Origin: Nematostella vectensis
Lineage: Eukaryota > Cnidaria > Anthozoa > Actiniaria > Edwardsiidae
Direction of reading: 5' to 3'
NCBI RefSeq assembly: GCF_932526225.1
Contig: NC_064035.1
Span: forward strand, 4,711,501 to 4,775,500
DNA: 64,000 bases
Shown here: in pieces, positions 37,553 to 49,036 of the stretch
Layout: the number at the start of each line of letters is the position of its first letter
How positions within the stretch are numbered: position 1 is the stretch's first letter
The notes under the pieces: model-generated
The model's database searches: none
The model's input: the letters and a program-made list of their open reading frames with translations, nothing else
What the model was told of the DNA's origin: nothing
Position numbers and translations under genes: made by a program

Positions 37553-40500
37553 ATGAGAGGACGAGAGGGTCTTGGCTTGTGCTGGCTTATACTAGCAACA
37601 CAGCTTTGGTTATCGTCTGCCAAGCAACGTGGGTAAGATTCCTCTCAACTTGCAGTCGTCCTAGTTACTTTTCTCCCAAGCATTGACCTTTGTCTTCCTA
37701 TTTAGAGTTGACGAAGAACGAATGACACAGATACTCGACACCCTGCTCGATAAAGTAAACTATGACAACAGAGTGAGACCCTTTTACAACGGTTAGTAAA
37801 CGTTAGGTGGATCAAGCCTAACGATCTTCTTCCTGGACGTGACCTTCTTCGTTTCTTTCAGGGAAACCCGTTGTCGTTAAGGTTGGGTATTGGATACTTT
37901 CAGTTGACTCAATTGATGTTGTGAATATGGTATGTAAACAGTTCACTTCATCAGTTCTACAAAACTGTAAAGTTCTTTGCCACAACACCTGAATTCCATA
38001 TGACGGCATCAATCCTGTCGCTCCCTTACGTTGTATTTGAAGCCCGATTTGAAGGGTCAATTTTGTCATCCCCTCTCCATACAGTGAGACGTCTTTTAAT
38101 CTTTTTTTTAAACTTAACAACTGCAATTATTGAAGTTGAGTTAAAAATTATAAAATACAATAAGATGTGAGCTAAGAAGCTTAGCTTTTCGTACTGTCAT
38201 ACCATTACATGATATCTTCCTGAAGGACTTTACAGTAGACTTGTTCCTGCGCCAAGAGTGGGTCGATCCTCGTCTTGATCACGGTCTAAACGAAACAATC
38301 TACCTGGGTCACCGAGTTATGCAGAAAATATGGACACCCGACTCGTATTTCCTCAACGCAAAAACTGCAAAGATGCATCACGTGACAACACCTAACCAAA
38401 TGACCCTGATAGCACCTATGGGCGTGGTCAAATACAACACCAGGTAAAACAATTCCCAAATAAATTACATGCATCAAAACGTCAGCAAGACTTTTAACAA
38501 ACGTTTCACTACTACACAGGGTTACCGTTAAAGCAGCATGTACTATTGACTTGAGGAGTTTCCCGATGGACCAGCAGAACTGCCCTCTTGTATTAGAAAG
38601 CTGTAAGTATGGACCAGCAGAACTGCCCTCTTGTATTAGAAAGCTGTAAGTATGGACCAGCAGAACTGCCCTCTTGTATTAGAAAGCTGTAAGTATGGAC
38701 CAGTAGACCTGCCCTCTTGTATTAGAAAGCTGTAAGTATGGACCAGCAGAACTGCCCTCTTGTATTAGAAAGCTGTAAGTATGGACCAGTAGAACTGCCC
38801 TCTTGTATTAGAAAGCTGTATGTATGGACCAGTAGAACTGCCCTCTTGTATTAGAAAGCTGTAAGTATGGACCAGCAGAACTGCCCTCTTGTATTAGAAA
38901 GCTGTAAGTATGGACCAGCAGAACTGCCCTCTTGTATTAGAAAGCTGTAAGTATAGGCCAGTAGAACTGCCCTCTTGTATTAGAAAGCTGTAAGTATAGG
39001 CCAGTAGAACTGCCCTCTTGTATTAGAAAGCTGTAAGTATGGACCAGTAGAACTGCCCTCTTGTATTATAAAGCTGTAAGTATGGACCAGCAGAACTGCC
39101 CTCTTGTATTAGAAAGCTGTAAGTATGGACCAGCAGAACTGCCCTCTTGTATTAGAAAGCTGTATGTATGGACCAGCAGAACTGCCCTCTTGTATTAGAA
39201 AGCTGTAAGTATGGACCAGTAGAACTGCCCTCTTGTATTAGAAAGCTGTATGTATGGACCAGCAGAACTGCCCTCTTGTATTAGAAAGCTGTAAGTATGG
39301 ACCAGCAGAACTGCCCTCTTGTATTAGAAAGCTGTAAGTATAGGCCAGTAGAACTGCCCTCTTGTATAAAAAAGCTGTAAGTATAGGCCAGTAGAACTGC
39401 CCTCTTGTATTAGAAAGCTGTAAGTATGGACCAGTAGAACAGCCCTCTTGTATTATAAAGCTGTAAGTATAGGCCAGTAGAACTGCCCTCTTGTATTAGA
39501 AAGCTGTAAGTATGGACCAGTAGAACAGCCCTCTTGTATTAGAAAGCTGTAAGTATAGGCCAGTAGAACTGCCCTCTTGTATTATAAAGCTGTAAGTATA
39601 GGCCAGTAGAACTGCCCTCTTGTATTATAAAGCTGTAAGTATGGACCAGCAGAACTGCCCTCTTGTATTAGAAAGCTGTAAGTATGGACCAGTAGAACAG
39701 CCCTCTTGTATTAGAAAGCTGTAAGTATAGGCCAGTAGAACTGCCCTCTTGTATTATAAAGCTGTAAGTATAGGCCAGTAGAACTGCCCTCTTGTATTAA
39801 AAAAGCTGTAAGTATGGACCAGCAGAACTGCCCACTTGTATTAGAAAGCTGTAAGTATGGACCAGTAGAACTGCCCTCTTGTATTAGAAAGCTGTAAGTA
39901 TGGACCAGCAGAACTGCCCTCTTGTATTAAAAAAGCTGTAAGTATAGGCCAGTAGAACTGCCCTCTTGTATTAGAAAGCTGTAAGTATGGACCAGTAGAA
40001 CAGCCCTCTTGTATTATAAAGCTGTAAGTATAGGCCAGTAGAACTGCCCTCTTGTATTATAAAGCTGTAAGTATGGACCAGCAGAACTGCCCTCTTGTAT
40101 TATAAAGCTGTAAGTATGGACCAGCAGAACTGCCCTCTTGTATTAGAAATCTGTAAGTATGGACCAGCAGAACCGCCCTCTTGTATCAAAAAAGCTGTAA
40201 GTATGGACCAGTAGAACAGCCCTCTTGTATTATAAAGCTGTAAGTATAGGCCAGCAGAACTGCCCTCTTGTATTAGAAAGCTGTAAGTATGGACCAGCAG
40301 AACTGCCCTCTTGTATTAGAAAGCTGTAAGTATGGACCAGTAGAACTGCCCTCTTGTATTAAAAAAGCTGTAAGTATGGACCAGCAGAACTGCCCTCTTG
40401 TATTAGAAAGCTGTAAGTATGGACCAGTAGAACTGCCCTCTTGTATTATAAAGCTGTAAGTATAGGCCAGTAGAACTGCCCTCTTGTATCAAAAAAGCTG

Positions 40501-43500
40501 TAAGTATGGACCAGCAGAACTGCCCTCTTGTATCAAAAAAGCTGAAAGTATGGACCAGTAGAACTGCCCTCTTGTATTAGAAAGCTGTAAGTATAGGCCA
40601 GTAGAACTGCCCTCTTGTATTAGAAAGCTGTAAGTATGGACCAGCAGAACTGCCTTCTTGTATTAGAAAGCTGTAAGTATGGACCAGTAGAACTGCCCTC
40701 TTGTATTAGAAAGCTGTAAGTATAGGCCAGTAGAACTGCCCTCTTGTATTAGAAAGCTGTAAGTATAGGCCAGTAGAACTGCCCTCTTGTATTAGAAAGC
40801 TAAGTATGGACCAGCAGAACTGCCCTCTTGTATTAGAAAGCTGTAAGTATGGACCAGCAGAACTGCCTCCTTGTATTAGAAAGCTGTAAGTATGGACCAG
40901 CAGAACTGCCTCCTTGTATTAGAAAGCTGTAATTATAGGCCAGTAGAACTGCCCTCTTGTATTAGAAAGCTGTAAGTATAGGCCAGTAGAACTGCCCTCT
41001 TGTATTAGAAAGCTGTAAGTATGGACCAGCAGAACTGCCCTCTTGTATTAGAAAGCTGTAAGTATAGGCCAGTAGAACTGCCCTCTTGTATTAGAAAGCT
41101 GTAAGTATAGGCCAGTAGAACTGTCCTCTTGTATTATAAAGCTGTAAGTATGGACCAGCAGAACTGCCCTCTTGTATTATAAAGCTGTAAGTATAGGCCA
41201 GTAGAACTACCCTCTTGTATTAGAAAGCTGTAAGTATAGGCCAGTAGAACTGCCCTCTTGTATTATAAAGCTGTAAGTATAGGCCAGTAGAACTACCCTG
41301 TTGTATTAGAAAGCTGTAAGTATAGGCCAAGCTGTAAGTATAGGCCAGTAGAACTGCCCTCTTTTATTAGAAAGCTGTAAGTATAGGCCAGCAGAACTGC
41401 CCTCTTGTATTAGAAAGCTGTAAGTATAGGCCAGTAGAACTGCCCTCTTGTATTATAAAGCTGTAAGTATGGACCAGCAGAACTACCCTCTTGTATTATA
41501 AAGCTGTAAGTATAGGCCAAGCTGTAAGTATGGACCAGTAGAACTACCCTCTTGTATTAGAAAGCTGTAAGTATAGGCCAGTAGAACTGCCCTCTTGTAT
41601 TATAAAGCTATAAGTATAGGCCAGTAGAACTACCCTCTTGTATTAGAAAGCTGTAAGTATAGGCCAAGCTGTAAGTATAGGCCAGTAGAACTGCCTCCTT
41701 GTATTAGAAAGCTGTAAGTATGGACCAGTAGAACTACCCTCTTGTATTATAAAGCTGTAAGTATGGACCAGTAGAACTGCCCTCTTGTATTAGAAAGCTG
41801 TAAGTATGGACCAGTAGAACTACCCTCTTGTATTATAAAGCTGTAAGTATGGACCAGTAGAACTGCCCTCTTGTATTAGAAAGCTAAGTATGGACCAGTA
41901 GAACTGCCCTCTTGTATTAGAAAGCTGTAAGTATGGACCAGTAGAACTGCCCTCTTGTATTAGAAAGCTAAGTATGGACCAGCAGAACTGCCCTCTTGTA
42001 TTAGAAAGCTGTAAGTATGGACCAGCAGAACTGCCTCTTGTATTAGAAAGCTGTAAGTATAGACCAGTAGAACTGCCCTCTTGTATTATAAAGCTGTAAG
42101 TATGGACTAGTAGAACTGCCCTCTTGTATTATAAAGCTGTAAGTATGGACCAGTAGAACAGCCCTCTTGTATTAGAAAGCTGTAAGTATGGACCAGTAGA
42201 ACTGCCCTCTTGTATTAGAAAGCTGTAAGTATGGACCAGTAGAACTGCCCTCTTGTATTAGAAAGCTGTAAGTATGGACCAGTAGAACGGCCCTCTTGTA
42301 TTAGAAAGCTGTAAGTATGGACCAGTAGAACTGCCCTCTTGTATTAGAAAGCTGTAAGTATAGGCCAGTAGAACTGCCCTCTTGTATTAGAAAGCTGTAA
42401 GTATAGGCCAGTAGAACTGCCCTCTTGTATTATAAAGCTGTAAGTATGGACCATCAGAACTGCCCTCTTGTATTAGAAAGCTGTAAGTATGGACCAGTAG
42501 AACAGCCCTCTTGTATTAGAAAGCTGTAAGTATAGGCCAGTAGAACTGCCCTCTTGTATTATAAAGCTGTAAGTATAGGCCAGTAGAACTGCCCTCTTGT
42601 ATTAAAAAAGCTGTAAGTATGGACCAGCAGAACTGCCCACTTGTATTAGAAAGCTGTAAGTATGGACCAGTAGAACTGCCCTCTTGTATTAGAAAGCTGT
42701 AAGTATGGACCAGCAGAACTGCCCTCTTGTATTAAAAAAGCTGTAAGTATTGGCCAGTAGAACTGCCCTCTTGTATTAGAAAGCTGTAAGTATGGACCAG
42801 TAGAACAGCCCTCTTGTATTATAAAGCTGTAAGTATAGGCCAGTAGAACTGCCCTCTTGTATTATAAAGCTGTAAGTATGGACCAGCAGAACTGCCCTCT
42901 TGTATTAGAAAGCTGTAAGTATGGACCAGCAGAACTGCCCTCTTGTATTAGAAATCTGTAAGTATGGACCAGCAGAACCGCCCTCTTGTATCAAAAAAGC
43001 TGTAAGTATGGACCAGTAGAACAGCCCTCTTGTATTATAAAGCTGTAAGTATAGGCCAGCAGAACTGCCCTCTTGTATTAGAAAGCTGTAAGTATGGACC
43101 AGCAGAACTGCCCTCTTGTATTAGAAAGCTGTAAGTATGGACCAGTAGAACTGCCCTCTTGTATTAAAAAAGCTGTAAGTATGGACCAGCAGAACTGCCC
43201 TCTTGTATTAGAAAGCTGTAAGTATGGACCAGTAGAACTGCCCTCTTGTATTATAAAGCTGTAAGTATAGGCCAGTAGAACTGCCCTCTTGTATCAAAAA
43301 AGCTGTAAGTATGGACCAGCAGAACTGCCCTCTTGTATCAAAAAAGCTGAAAGTATGGACCAGTAGAACTGCCCTCTTGTATTAGAAAGCTGTAAGTATA
43401 GGCCAGTAGAACTGCCCTCTTGTATTAGAAAGCTGTAAGTATGGACCAGCAGAACTGCCCTCTTGTATTAGAAAGCTGTAAGTATGGACCAGTAGAACTG

Positions 43501-46500
43501 CCCTCTTGTATTAGAAAGCTGTAAGTATAGGCCAGTAGAACTGCCCTCTTGTATTAGAAAGCTGTAAGTATAGGCCAGTAGAACTGCCCTCTTGTATTAG
43601 AAAGCTAAGTATGGACCAGCAGAACTGCCCTCTTGTATTAGAAAGCTGTAAGTATGGACCAGCAGAACTGCCTCCTTGTATTAGAAAGCTGTAAGTATGG
43701 ACCAGCAGAACTGCCTCCTTGTATTAGAAAGCTGTAATTATAGGCCAGTAGAACTGCCCTCTTGTATTAGAAAGCTGTAAGTATAGGCCAGTAGAACTGC
43801 CCTCTTGTATTAGAAAGCTGTAAGTATGGACCAGCAGAACTGCCCTCTTGTATTAGAAAGCTGTAAGTATAGGCCAGTAGAACTGCCCTCTTGTATTAGA
43901 AAGCTGTAAGTATAGGCCAGTAGAACTGTCCTCTTGTATTATAAAGCTGTAAGTATGGACCAGCAGAACTGCCCTCTTGTATTATAAAGCTGTAAGTATA
44001 GGCCAGTAGAACTACCCTCTTGTATTAGAAAGCTGTAAGTATAGGCCAGTAGAACTGCCCTCTTGTATTATAAAGCTGTAAGTATAGGCCAGTAGAACTA
44101 CCCTGTTGTATTAGAAAGCTGTAAGTATAGGCCAAGCTGTAAGTATAGGCCAGTAGAACTGCCCTCTTTTATTAGAAAGCTGTAAGTATAGGCCAGCAGA
44201 ACTGCCCTCTTGTATTAGAAAGCTGTAAGTATAGGCCAGTAGAACTGCCCTCTTGTATTATAAAGCTGTAAGTATGGACCAGCAGAACTACCCTCTTGTA
44301 TTATAAAGCTGTAAGTATAGGCCAAGCTGTAAGTATGGACCAGTAGAACTACCCTCTTGTATTAGAAAGCTGTAAGTATAGGCCAGTAGAACTGCCCTCT
44401 TGTATTATAAAGCTATAAGTATAGGCCAGTAGAACTACCCTCTTGTATTAGAAAGCTGTAAGTATAGGCCAAGCTGTAAGTATAGGCCAGTAGAACTGCC
44501 TCCTTGTATTAGAAAGCTGTAAGTATGGACCAGTAGAACTACCCTCTTGTATTATAAAGCTGTAAGTATGGACCAGTAGAACTGCCCTCTTGTATTAGAA
44601 AGCTGTAAGTATGGACCAGTAGAACTACCCTCTTGTATTATAAAGCTGTAAGTATGGACCAGTAGAACTGCCCTCTTGTATTAGAAAGCTAAGTATGGAC
44701 CAGTAGAACTGCCCTCTTGTATTAGAAAGCTGTAAGTATGGACCAGTAGAACTGCCCTCTTGTATTAGAAAGCTAAGTATGGACCAGCAGAACTGCCCTC
44801 TTGTATTAGAAAGCTGTAAGTATGGACCAGCAGAACTGCCCTCTTGTATTAGAAAGCTGTAAGTATAGACCAGTAGAACTGCCCTCTTGTATTATAAAGC
44901 TGTAAGTATGGACTAGTAGAACTGCCCTCTTGTATTATAAAGCTGTAAGTATGGACCAGTAGAACAGCCCTCTTGTATTAGAAAGCTGTAAGTATGGACC
45001 CGTAGAACTGCCCTCTTGTATTAGAAAGCTGTAAGTATGGACCAGTAGAACTGCCCTCTTGTATTAGAAAGCTGTAAGTATGGACCAGTAGAACGGCCCT
45101 CTTGTATTAGAAAGCTGTAAGTATGGACCAGTAGAACTGCCCTCTTGTATTAGAAAGCTGTAAGTATAGGCCAGTAGAACTGCCCTCTTGTATTAGAAAG
45201 CTGTAAGTATAGGCCAGCAGAACTGCCCTCTTGTATTAGAAAGCTGTAAGTATGGACCAGTAGAACTGCCCTATTGTATTAGAAAGCTGTAAGTATAGGC
45301 CAGTAGAACTGCCCTCTTGTATTAGAAAGCTGTAAGTATGGACCAGTAGAACTGCCCTCTTGTATTAGAAAGCTGTAAGTATGGACCAGTAGAACTGCCC
45401 TCTTGTATTATAAAGCTGTAAGTATGGACCAGTAGAACTGCCCTCTTGTATTATAAAGCTGTAAGTATGGACCAGTAGAACTGCCCTCTTGTATTATAAA
45501 GCTGTAAGTATAGGCCAGCAGAACTGCCCTCTTGTATTAGAAAGCTGTAAGTATGGACCAGTAGAACTGCCCTCTTGTATTAGAAAGCTGTAAGTATAGG
45601 CCAGTAGAACTGCCCTCTTGTATTAGAAAGCTGTAAGTATAGGCCAGTAGAACTGCCTTCTTGTATTAGAAAGCTGTAAGTATGGACCAGTAGAACTGCC
45701 CTCTTGTATTAGAAAGCTGTAAGTATAGGCCAGTAGAACTGCCCTCTTGTATTATAAAGCTGTAAGTATAGGCCAGTAGATCTGCCCTCTTGTATTAGAA
45801 AGCTAAGTATGGACCAGCATAACTGCCCTCTTGTATTAGAAAGCTAAGTATAGGCCAGTAGAACTGCCCTCTTGTATTAGAAAGCTAAGTATGGACCAGC
45901 AGAACTGCCCTCTTGTATTAGAAAGCTGTAAGTATGGACCAGCAAAACTGCCCTATTGTATTAGAAAGCTAAGTATGGACCAGCAGAACTGCCTTCTTGT
46001 ATTAGAAAGCTGTAAGTATGGACCAGTAGAACTGCCCTCTTGTATTAGAAAGCTGTAAGTATAGGCCAGCAGAACTGCCCTCTTGTATTAGAAAGCTGTA
46101 AGTATAGGCCAGTAGAACTGCCCTCTTGTATTAGAAAGCTGTAAGTATAGGCCAGTAGAACTGCCCTCTTGTATTAGAAAGCTGTAAGTATGGACCAGCA
46201 GAACTGCCCTCTTGTATTAGAAAGCTGTAAGTATAGGCCAGTAGAACTGCCCTCTTGTATTAGAAAGCTGTAAGTATAGGCCAGCAGAACTGCCCTCTTG
46301 TATTAGAAAGCTGTAAGTATGGACCAGTAGAACTGCCCTCTTGTATTAGAAATCTGTAAGTATGGACCAGCAGAACTGCCCTCTTGTATTATAAAGCTGT
46401 AAGTGTGGACCAGTAGAACTGCCCTCTTGTATTAGAAAGCTGTAAGTATAGGCCAGTAGAACTGCCCTCTTGTATTAGAAAGCTGTAAGTATGGACCAGC

Positions 46501-48530
46501 AAAACTGCCCACTTTTATTAGAAAGCTGTAAGTATGGACCAGCAGAACTGCCTTCTTGTATTAGAAAGCTGAAAGTATAGACCATTAAAACTAGTTTTGG
46601 TCTCTCTTCGGCCTCACATTTATTATCAGTTATTTAAAGAAAGCTACATCTTTGTACCTATAGGTGTTAATTGTTTTTGTCAGATGGTTACGATAGAAGC
46701 CACATCGTCTACCACTGGGAAGGCAACGCCACTGATGGCTTACCCTTCGTCCCCAACCGCATGCGAATCATGCCACAGTATTCCCTTGTTCGGCTGACAC
46801 TTTCTAGAGAATGGCATCAATACATCATAGGTAAGATTTTCAAGCTTGTTGAACAAGGTGGTTGGTAGACGCTATCGAAGAAAGTTCACACATTTGACGG
46901 GCCATCATTAGCGTACACGCTTCATATCAGCCAGTTGAAAAATCTGAATGTTTAATGGGTGGTTTTTCTTAGATACTCGTCTTGCTCCCGTACTCTAGCT
47001 CCCAACAATACACTAAAAGTTCCATAGTTTTTCCTTTCTGTGTTTGTGAATGCAGGAAACTTTTCGGCAGTAGTGGCGGTGTTTTCTATAGAGCGCTCTT
47101 ACACCTACTTCCTGACGCACGTGTACGGCACGAGCTGCGTGATCGTCTTCATTTCGTGGATGGGTTTCGTGATACCTCCTGACCAGACTGCGGCTAGGAT
47201 AGCAGTGGGCGTTACCACTCTTTTGACACAAGTCACCGTCATTAACATCTTAAACAGCTCCATGCCAAAGGTACATTAACATATCTTAAACGGCTCCATG
47301 CCCCAAGTTTACATTAATTAACATCTTAAACAGCTCCAAGCAAAAGGTACATTAACATCTTAAACAGTTCCTTGTTAAAAGGTACATTAACATCTTAAAC
47401 AGCTCCTTGCCTAAGGTTCAACCTAAACAGCTCCTTGCCAAGAGTTCTAACTTTGTTTGCTTACAGGTTAGCTACGTGAAGTCGATCGACAAGTTCCTCA
47501 TATCCTGTTTGATCTTCGTGTTCTTATCGCTGATTGAGTACTGCGTTATTTTGATTCTGGACGGCAAACGCACGCGCAGGCATCAGCAACACACCGACAC
47601 CGCGAACACTCACGTATGTACGCGTATTAATGACCGACGTCACGTGCACACCAAGAATAGTGCGACTCGCACTAAGGTGACCCCCTTGACAGAGTTTTAA
47701 GAAAGCCTACCAATCAGCATGCATTACTGTTTTGAATGGCACGACTTTATAACTAGGAGAATAGCTTCAATTTTTTTTAACGCGCAGTGAAGCATTTCTT
47801 TGATACGCTGGTTGGTTAGCGAAGCTCGTTAGTGGTTAATCAAGAATGGTGCGCTCCTCACATCCTTATTGGGTTATTAATCCCAATCAAAAAGACCACG
47901 GTAGCGCGTCGCATGGTAAAACTATCACGACCAGGTAGCGCGCGTCGCACTGTAACAAAGAATTGAAATTACTTTTTTCCGTGATGCTTTTTGTTTCCTC
48001 TACTCTCATGTTGCTATTCTGGTTCAAAAAAATCCTAGAGCTTTCTTTAATGGTGGTCTATTGTTAAGAATTGAGGAACTCAATAGGGGATCATTTCATC
48101 ATAAGATAAACTTAATTTAAATAATCATTTATGCAATCACTTTCTTGATCATTGATGCATAGACAAGAAGATACTCGTCACTTGTTGGATGAACTGATAA
48201 GGAACCGGGTACCGGTGATTGCAATCGATTATAGTAACAGTAACAAAACATTTTTAGTTAGATTTACTTTTTGTGCGTATGTTTTAGGAGACCATAGAGC
48301 CAACCAAGGAAGCTGATCAGCCATGGCCAAACAACGAAGCATGTCAAATAGGAAAGCAGGAAGAGAGGAAATTCTTACACTGCACCGATAAGCTACTATT
48401 AAGGAAACGCTTCCGCGAATGGACATTTAGTGATAGTTTCTTAGCAGGCATAGACCAAACAGCTCTTTTAGTCTTTCCATTGACATTTGTCCTCTTCCAC
48501 ATCCTCTACTGGATGGGATTTTTAGAGTAA
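37553..48530 (+). CDS. Cys-loop ligand-gated ion channel subunit, GABA-A/glycine receptor class
   Basis: A pentameric anion-channel subunit at the plasma membrane. Exons: 37553-37632, 37706-37791, 37862-37929, 38226-38443, 38520-38602, 46684-46830, 47056-47270, 47467-47613, 48288-48530; 1287 nt, 428 aa, all phases close. Signal peptide at residues 1 to about 22. In the ligand domain: WTPDSYFLNAKTAKMHHVTTPN and the Cys-loop Cys158-x13-Cys172 containing FPMDQQNC. Four membrane segments: M1 ends WMGFVIPP (about 262-269); M2 has AARIAVGVTTLLT (273-285), the Ala-Ala-Arg entry typical of anion-selective channels; M3 contains FLISCLIFVFLSLIEY; M4 is at the C-terminus (ALLVFPLTFVLFHILYWMGF). The M3-M4 loop is short. 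Exon 8 has a second in-phase donor after ACTAAG (about 47683) that would lengthen the loop. Intron 5 is about 8.1 kb and is nearly all minisatellite derived from the end of exon 5. Ligand cannot be told from sequence. Confidence 0.93.
38603..46588 (+). repeat. 8-kb, 43-bp minisatellite made of the Cys-loop exon end plus its 5' splice site
   Basis: Roughly 185 tandem copies (length divided by period) of a 43-bp unit begin exactly at the exon 5 donor. The unit equals the last 37 nt of exon 5 (from ATGGACCAGCAG to GAAAGCT) followed by GTAAGT, so most copies recreate a consensus donor, AGCT|GTAAGTAT. Common variants: ATAGGCCAGTAG for ATGGACCAGCAG, ATTATAAAG for ATTAGAAAG, and copies missing GT. 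A higher-order duplication with a 2,805-bp offset is visible from about 39600 to 45200. Confidence 0.96.
47271..47447 (+). repeat. short array copied from the M2 exon end and its donor
   Basis: About five imperfect copies of the last 30 nt of receptor exon 7 (ATTAACATCTTAAACAGCTC, then CATGCCAAAG) with the following GTAC fill most of intron 7. Examples: CTCCATGCCCCAAGTTTAC, CTCCAAGCAAAAGGTAC, TTCCTTGTTAAAAGGTAC. Copies are diverged and of unequal length (about 33-40 bp). Confidence 0.88.
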
Positions 48531-48664
48531 AAGCAATAATGCAAGTTTCACCATGATAGCTTTAAACGGCTTTTGGTGAAGCCAACAAATAGACTGTGAT
48601 GTAGGAATACATTTTGCGTCCTAAGAGAAAACCGTCTTCCTTGTGAAAAGCCTCAGACCAATGT

Positions 48665-49036
48665 TTCAACACTAAATATAAGATTATTAAACACTTAGCC
48701 ATCCTAACAACACTCAATATAAGAATATTAAACACTTAGCCATCCTATCAACACTCAATATAAGATTATAAAACACTTAGCCATCCTATCAACACTCAAT
48801 ATAAGATTATCAAACACTTAGCCATCCTATCAACACTCAATATAAGATTATTAAACACTTAGCCATCCTATCAACACTCAATATAAGATTATTAAACACT
48901 TAGCCATCCTATCAACACTCAATATAAGATTATTAAACACTTTAGCCATCCTATTAACACTCAATATAAGACTATTAAACACTTTCGCCATCCTATTAAC
49001 ACTCAATATAAGATTATTAAACACTTAGCCGTCCTA
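48665..49036. repeat. 41-bp minisatellite 3' of the receptor gene
   Basis: About nine copies of a unit near CAACACTCAATATAAGATTA, then TTAAACACTTAGCCATCCTAT, with few differences. It begins about 135 bp after the receptor stop codon, so it may lie in the 3' UTR. Confidence 0.93.

Noticed and set aside
38603..46588. CRISPR-like regular repeats
   Set aside because: The whole 43-bp unit repeats with no unique spacers, it starts at an exon boundary, and the host is an animal genome.
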